From contig DEKX01000025.1 of assembly GCA_002354095.1 (NCBI GenBank), positions 48,517-112,516 on the forward strand: DNA of 64,000 bases, given 5' to 3'. The notes beneath the pieces are model-generated. The model saw only the letters and a program-made list of their open reading frames with translations. It was not told the origin of the DNA and did no database searches. Position 1 is the stretch's first letter, and each line of letters starts with the position of its first letter. Shown piece by piece: positions 60,092-64,000 of the stretch. This stretch comes from Prevotella sp. UBA2711 (GTDB lineage Bacteria > Bacteroidota > Bacteroidia > Bacteroidales > Bacteroidaceae). A program made the translations under genes and the position numbers.

Positions 60092-60168
60092 CAAAAATAG
60101 TAAAAAACAACGAGAAACTGACTAACATTTTTTACAAACCGACTGACAATGCGAAAATTGTCAGTCGG
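60092..60168 (-). promoter_or_regulatory. Shared operator/promoter 3 (regulator paralogue 2)
   Basis: -7 box TATTTTTG (minus, 60092-60099); half-site GACTAACATTTT at the -33 position (60120); palindrome GACTGACAAT...ATTGTCAGTC at 60141-60166 with flanking CC/GG (60139-60168). Palindrome start to -7 box: 42 bp. It follows the argC stop by 12 bases and may double as the argC terminator. Confidence 0.75.
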
Positions 60169-60180
60169 CGTACGGTTATT

Positions 60181-61146
60181 TTAGAAAGCGGATGCTTTCA
60201 GGCGTAATCCTGTGGTCTCGTCGATGCCGAACATGAGGTTCATGTTCTGTACAGCCTGGCCAACGGCTCCCTTCAACAGGTTATCAATGGCGGAGGTGAC
60301 GAGAACTTTACCATCGAAGCAGTCAACATGCACCAATGCCTTGTTGGTGTTCACCACCTGTTTCAGGTCGATGGACTTGTCGCTATAGTGGGTGAAGGCT
60401 GCATCTTGATAGAATTCCTTGTAAGCAGCGATGATGTCTTCGGCAGGAGCCTTGGTCTTGATCACGGCAGTGCAGAAAATGCCACGGGCAAAGTCACCAC
60501 GATAGGGAATGAAATCGATGGAGGCATCCAGATAGCCCTGCACCTGAGCCAGACTCTGGCGAATCTCGGCAATGTGCTGATGCTGAAATGCTTTATAGAT
60601 ACTCAGATTGTTGTTGCGCCATGAGAAATGGGTGGTAGCTCCAGGCTTCTGTCCGGCTCCTGTAGAGCCAGTGATGGCATTCACAGCCACATCTTCTTTC
60701 AGCAGGTTCAGGTTGGCGGCAGGCAACAGTGCTAACTGAATGCAGGTGGCAAAACAGCCTGGGTTGGCAAGGTGCTGTGCCTTGCAGATTTCTTCCTTGT
60801 TAATCTCAGGCAAACCATAAACGTAATCATGGTCTCCTTGAATGCGGAAGTCTTGTGCCAGGTCGATAATCTTTACATTGGCAGGAATGGTATGCTCCTT
60901 GAGGAACTGCTCGCTCTTCCCGTGCCCAAAGCAGAAGAAAACAACATCCACCTGGTCGAATGGCATTTCTGAAGTAAAACGCAAATCAGTCTCGCCCATC
61001 AATCCTTCATGAACATCCGATACCAGATTGCCTGCGTTGCTTTCCGAATTAGCAAACACAATCTCTGCTTGCGGGTGGTTAATCAGCAGGCGTATGAGTT
61101 CTCCACCCGTGTAGCCTGCTGCACCTAAAATCCCTACTTTAATCAT
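60181..61146 (-). CDS. argC: N-acetyl/succinyl-gamma-glutamyl-phosphate reductase
   Basis: 321 residues. The Rossmann start GILGAAGYTGGELIRLL and the catalytic Cys in NPGCFATCIQLALLP (about residue 133) are intact. Reduces N-acyl-glutamyl phosphate in arginine synthesis. 4-base overlap with argG. Confidence 0.95.
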   Translation of the reverse strand: MIKVGILGAAGYTGGELIRLLINHPQAEIVFANSESNAGNLVSDVHEGLMGETDLRFTSEMPFDQVDVVFFCFGHGKSEQFLKEHTIPANVKIIDLAQDFRIQGDHDYVYGLPEINKEEICKAQHLANPGCFATCIQLALLPAANLNLLKEDVAVNAITGSTGAGQKPGATTHFSWRNNNLSIYKAFQHQHIAEIRQSLAQVQGYLDASIDFIPYRGDFARGIFCTAVIKTKAPAEDIIAAYKEFYQDAAFTHYSDKSIDLKQVVNTNKALVHVDCFDGKVLVTSAIDNLLKGAVGQAVQNMNLMFGIDETTGLRLKASAF

Positions 61147-62345
61147 CTCTTCTCGTCTTTATGGATTCCGTAATAAACACGGAGAGGAGTACTCGATACT
61201 TTGATGAATCCCTTGGCTTCATCAGCTGTCCAACCTGTCTGTGTTTCACCATACTCTCCCAGTTTCGACTTCGTCAAGTCGTTGACAGAGTCAATTCCCA
61301 CGGTTTCGAATCCGTATGGGCGGAGTTTCAGGATGGCAGTACCCGTCACGTTACGCTGACTGCTGGTCAACATTGCCTCGATGTCTGGCATCACGGGCTC
61401 CAAATACTGGCTCTCATGCAGGAACATACCGTACCAGTTGGCTACCTGATCCTTCCAGTACTGCTGCCACTTGCTCAAAGTTGATTTCTCCAGCAGGCGG
61501 TGAGCCTCGATGATCAGTTTCGGAGCTGCAGCCTCAAAACCTACACGGCCCTTGATGCCGATAATGGTGTCACCTACATTGGCATCACGGCCGATGGCAT
61601 ACGAAGCACCAATCTCCTCAATCTTCTGAATAGCTTTTACTTTGTCGGTGAACTTCTCGCCGTTCACACCGACAATCTCGCCCTTCTCGAACTCAATCTT
61701 CAGAATCGACTCCTTCTCGGGATTGGTAACATGCTTCAAATAGGCTTCCTCTGGCAGTCCCTGTGTGGGGTCGAGCAACTCACCGCCACAGATACTGGTG
61801 CCCCAGATACCTACGTTATAGGAATACTTCAATTTGGTGAAGTCGGCAAAGAATCCGTGTTCGTTCAGATAATCTACCTCTTCTTTACGTGTCAACTTCT
61901 TGTCGCGGGTCAAAGTAATAATCTCTACACCAGGAGCCATCACCAGGAAGGTCATGTCGAAGCGGATTTGGTCATTACCAGCACCGGTACTTCCATGAGC
62001 AATGGCATCGGCACCAATCTCCTTGGCATAGCGGGCTATGGCGATAGCCTGGAAGATGCGCTCTGAAGATACAGAGATAGGATAACAGTTGTTGCGAAGC
62101 ACGTTACCGAAAATCATATACTTCAGCGACTTCTCGTAATATTCCTGTGTCACGTCAAGCGTCACGTAGGCCTTGGCGCCCAACTTATAGGCGTTCTCCT
62201 CATTGGTTTTCAACTGTTCAGCACTGAATCCGCCAGTATTGGCACATGCTGCATAAACATCCCAGCCGTCCTGGGTCAATTTCATCACGGTGTAGCTGGT
62301 GTCCAAACCACCACTGAATGCTACAACAACTTTCTTATTTGCCAT
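61143..62345 (-). CDS. argG: Argininosuccinate synthase
   Basis: 400 residues. PP-loop ATPase start VVVAFSGGLDTSYTVMKL; then GSTGAGNDQIRFD for citrulline/aspartate binding. Joins citrulline to aspartate using ATP. Second-to-last gene of the argR-GNAT-argG-argC unit. Confidence 0.95.
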   Translation of the reverse strand: MANKKVVVAFSGGLDTSYTVMKLTQDGWDVYAACANTGGFSAEQLKTNEENAYKLGAKAYVTLDVTQEYYEKSLKYMIFGNVLRNNCYPISVSSERIFQAIAIARYAKEIGADAIAHGSTGAGNDQIRFDMTFLVMAPGVEIITLTRDKKLTRKEEVDYLNEHGFFADFTKLKYSYNVGIWGTSICGGELLDPTQGLPEEAYLKHVTNPEKESILKIEFEKGEIVGVNGEKFTDKVKAIQKIEEIGASYAIGRDANVGDTIIGIKGRVGFEAAAPKLIIEAHRLLEKSTLSKWQQYWKDQVANWYGMFLHESQYLEPVMPDIEAMLTSSQRNVTGTAILKLRPYGFETVGIDSVNDLTKSKLGEYGETQTGWTADEAKGFIKVSSTPLRVYYGIHKDEKR

Positions 62346-62358
62346 ATAATTATTTTTA

Positions 62359-62388
62359 TTTCATATTTTCATTACTCATTGCTCATTT
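62359..62388. repeat. Degenerate CATT(A/G)CT tract
   Basis: TTTCATATTTTCATT, then ACTCATTGCTCATTT: short related units in the gap between GNAT and argG, reaching into the GNAT stop region. Same style as the tracts at 30386, 47298 and 62995. Confidence 0.5.
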
Positions 62389-62986
62389 CGACCGAATCAA
62401 GTTCTTTGATTCGGGAGATGACTTCTTCAGGAATCTTAGCGGGCAGATGCTCCTCGGGGTCGTACAGCATGGCTGTGCAGATACAGTATTTACGCCCTGT
62501 TCGATGCAACACATCTACATTCACACATCCCTCGCAACCGCGCCAGAAAGCTTCGTCATCGGTTAAGTCTGCGAACGTCACGGGCTGATAACCCAACTCA
62601 GTGTTCATCTTCATGACTGCTGCACCACTGGTCAACGAGAAAATCTTAGCATGAGGCCAACGGGTACGAGCCAACGAGAAAGTCATATCCTTGATTTTCT
62701 TGGCAACGCCCAGTCCGCGGAAGTCTGGGTGCACAATCAGTCCACTGGTAGTCACATACTGCTTGTTTCCCCATGTTTCAATATAGCTAAAACCGGCAAA
62801 GCGATTGCCGCTCAAAGCAATGACCGCCTTAGCCTCTTTCATCTTTGTTGCAAGATATTCGTGGGTACGCTTCGCAATACCCGTACCACGAACCTTGGCA
62901 GCATCGGCAATCGTCTGCAGAATGGTGTCCACATACACCTCGTGCTCAGGTCCTGCCACAAAAACTTTTATTTCTTCTTTTTTCAT
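62372..62986 (-). CDS. GNAT acyltransferase of the arginine operon (candidate N-acylglutamate synthase)
   Basis: 204 residues. GNAT core with LIVHPDFRGLGVAKKIKDM (acyl-CoA pyrophosphate loop, about 96-114) and a C-terminal extension containing CEGCVNVDVL and GRKYCICTAMLYDP. It lies between argR and argG, the usual place in Bacteroidetes. From memory, the Bacteroides thetaiotaomicron counterpart has been proposed as the missing first enzyme of arginine synthesis (N-succinylglutamate synthase). This would fit the ArgF' found here; the donor acyl group is not shown by the sequence. Confidence 0.75.
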   Translation of the reverse strand: MKKEEIKVFVAGPEHEVYVDTILQTIADAAKVRGTGIAKRTHEYLATKMKEAKAVIALSGNRFAGFSYIETWGNKQYVTTSGLIVHPDFRGLGVAKKIKDMTFSLARTRWPHAKIFSLTSGAAVMKMNTELGYQPVTFADLTDDEAFWRGCEGCVNVDVLHRTGRKYCICTAMLYDPEEHLPAKIPEEVISRIKELDSVEMSNE

Positions 62987-62994
62987 TATAATTT

Positions 62995-63025
62995 GTATAA
63001 ACTATAAACTGTCAACTCTCAACTA
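62995..63025. repeat. Degenerate AGTTGAGAGTTGACAG tract
   Basis: On the minus strand, heptamer-like units (AGTTGAG, AGTTGAC, AGTTTAT, AGTTTAT) in the 36-base gap between argR and the GNAT gene, starting at the argR stop. Confidence 0.55.
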
Positions 63026-63499
63026 TCTCAAGTTCGGCACCACCTCGCGCAACGCATCTATCACATCTTCCTTTGTCACACCTTGTTTAATAACAATGAA
63101 GATGGTGTCGTCGCCTGCTATCGTACCTATGATTTCTTCGATGTGATTATTATCAATGTTATAGGCAATACTGCTGGCATAACCTGGGCGCGTCTTGATG
63201 ACACCCATATTACCCGAGAAATTGATGCTCAGAAATCCTGGAACCTGCATCATCTCTTTGACCCTAAGCGGTGTACTTACTCGCTTGTACATGGTATCGT
63301 TGGGTAATACATATACATAATTTCCACGCATGGTAGCTGCCTTCGCCACTTTTAATTGCTTCAGGTCACGACTCAAGGTTGCTTGAGTAACTATAAAACC
63401 TTCCTGCTTCAGAGCTAGCAACAGCTCTTCCTGACTGCCCATTTCCTGACTGGAAATAATCATTCGCAGCGCTTCCAATCTGCTGTTTTTGATCTTCAT
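63023..63499 (-). CDS. argR: Arginine repressor ArgR
   Basis: 158 residues, full length. Winged-helix N-terminus (SQEELLLALKQEGFIVTQATLSRDLKQL; the SRDL segment is the recognition helix) and the C-terminal arginine-binding/hexamer domain with GTIAGDDTIFIVI. First gene of the argR-GNAT-argG-argC unit. A candidate ARG box is found in its own leader. Confidence 0.93.
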   Translation of the reverse strand: MKIKNSRLEALRMIISSQEMGSQEELLLALKQEGFIVTQATLSRDLKQLKVAKAATMRGNYVYVLPNDTMYKRVSTPLRVKEMMQVPGFLSINFSGNMGVIKTRPGYASSIAYNIDNNHIEEIIGTIAGDDTIFIVIKQGVTKEDVIDALREVVPNLR

Positions 63500-63503
63500 A
63501 TTT

Positions 63504-63559
63504 GGTATATTTATTCAATTGGCGCTGCAAAATTATACATTTTTCTGCATACTACCAAA
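63504..63559 (-). promoter_or_regulatory. argR promoter with candidate ARG box
   Basis: TTTG (63556-63559), 20 bases, TAATTTTG (63528-63535) on the minus strand. Downstream of the expected start of transcription, TGAATAAATATACC (63504-63517) matches the ARG-box form TGAAT-N4-ATTCA with two differences, as expected for autorepression. Confidence 0.6.
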
Positions 63560-63609
63560 CTTTCTTTCTTCTTTTTATTAAAACTTGTTGAAAAGAGCTC
63601 CCTTGTCAA

Positions 63610-63675
63610 TTTGGCTCGAGCCAAATCATGAATTAGCTCGAGCCAATGCCCATTTTGGCTCGAGACCCCCTTTTT
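63610..63675. repeat. Three-unit 22-bp array of TTTGGCTCGAGCCAAA dyads
   Basis: Dyad cores GGCTCGAGCC at 63613-63622, AGCTCGAGCC at 63635-63644 and GGCTCGAGAC at 63657-63666: exact 22-bp period, 16-base dyad plus 6-base spacer. The last unit runs into a terminator hairpin. Same plan as the type A units at 33362-33427 though the sequence differs. Confidence 0.75.
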
Positions 63676-63686
63676 GGGGTCTTTTC
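63663..63686 (+). terminator. Terminator-like hairpin upstream of the rRNA promoter
   Basis: AGACCCC (63663-63669) pairs with GGGGTCT (63676-63682), followed by TTTC on the plus strand. There is no plus-strand gene before it, so it may insulate the rRNA promoter from read-through. Confidence 0.6.
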
Positions 63687-63817
63687 TTCGATGTGGCTTA
63701 TATGGTATAAGACAAGCCTATATATAATATAATAAGGTGTCCCCCGTTTTACCACTTGATTTAGGTCAAGAGCGGTGATAATTTTCTCATTTTTCTGAAA
63801 AAAAAGTCGCAAAAATA

Positions 63818-64000
63818 TTTGCCGGTTCAAAAAATAGTCGTACCTTTGCATCCGCTTTCGGGGAAGCCCGTCAGTTTTAAAGAACGAGATCTTTGAGAAG
63901 TTTACATAAAACAGAGAAGAAAGTAGTACAAGAAGCGAGAGTGTCCTTTATAGGATATTCTTGGGTATGAAGAACAACCGTCAATAGAATTGCTTCAATA
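63818..64000 (+). promoter_or_regulatory. Promoter and leader of a probable rRNA operon (16S beyond window)
   Basis: TTTG (63818-63821), 19 bases, TACCTTTG (63841-63848), preceded by an A-rich stretch at 63798-63817 that resembles an UP element. The following 150 bases contain no gene. They carry GATCTTTGAGAAGTTTACAT (63889-63908) and GTAGTACAAGAAGCGAGAGT, which I recognise from the leaders of Prevotella/Bacteroides 16S genes, with a boxA-like segment. The 16S start itself is not in the window, so this rests on pattern memory. Confidence 0.65.

Noticed and set aside
50524..60168. The three palindromes as plain rho-independent terminators
   Set aside because: They do follow stop codons and T-rich DNA, so a double role is possible, but the conserved arm sequence, the extra half-site and the constant distance to a -7 box are not expected of terminators alone.
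49350..60180. Recent genomic island or conjugative element
   Set aside because: No integrase, transposase, mobilisation gene, tRNA end or target duplication was seen.
63633..63851. Minus-strand frame of 72 codons before the rRNA promoter
   Set aside because: Runs through the dyad array, a terminator hairpin and the promoter; no protein features.

Overview
The window reads as chromosome of a Bacteroidota member, most likely a Prevotellaceae (Prevotella/Segatella-type) bacterium. Evidence: promoters of the Bacteroidetes form TTTG-N19/20-TAnnTTTG stand upstream of many genes; Shine-Dalgarno signals are weak; the gene families are typical of the phylum (glycine-lipid acyltransferase pair, DUF4292 lipoprotein, ArgF'-type carbamoyltransferase, a C10 cysteine protease with BspA-like repeats and a type IX-like C-terminal domain). 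All assignments come from reading the sequence; no database search was run.

Layout. 1-6.6 kb: the 5' part of an AraC-family gene coupled to a GH95 fucosidase, gyrB, rpsT, tRNA-Glu and recO. 6.6-22.1 kb: a complete dcw cluster on the minus strand, mraZ-rsmH-ftsL-ftsI-murE-mraY-murD-ftsW-murG-murC-ftsQ-ftsA-ftsZ, with a visible MraZ-type operator. 22.4-30.4 kb: glsA-glsB, dgt, and the dut-TPR-DUF4292-EnvC-like operon. 30.4-35.2 kb: an accessory-looking stretch with an M20 deacylase, unknown membrane proteins, a broken HEPN/MNT toxin-antitoxin locus, 22-bp repeat arrays and a two-domain esterase. 35.5-39.1 kb: acyl-CoA ligase (behind a duplicated promoter), prfB, a small membrane protein and a CYTH protein.

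39.1-63.5 kb is an arginine/proline biosynthesis region on the minus strand: argR-GNAT-argG-argC, then about 11 kb of other genes, then argD-proC-XRE/cupin-AMP ligase-proB-proA-SpoIIE phosphatase-argF'-threonine aldolase. The last 150 bases look like the promoter and leader of an rRNA operon running out of the window.

The most interesting part is the 11-kb segment between argC and argD (49.4-60.2 kb). It holds two paralogous membrane-spanning regulators, each with a signal peptide, a periplasmic kelch-like beta-propeller, one membrane helix and a cytoplasmic AraC-type DNA-binding domain. They lie on either side of an operon for a secreted C10 protease/LRR protein and a large secreted partner. 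Three promoters in the segment carry the same operator: a 26-bp palindrome with GACTRACA arms, 41-42 bp upstream of the -7 box, plus a half-site exactly where the -33 element should be. This is the layout expected for AraC-type activation. I propose a self-contained envelope-sensing regulon in which a one-component transmembrane regulator controls itself, the protease operon and a small membrane/secreted protein pair.
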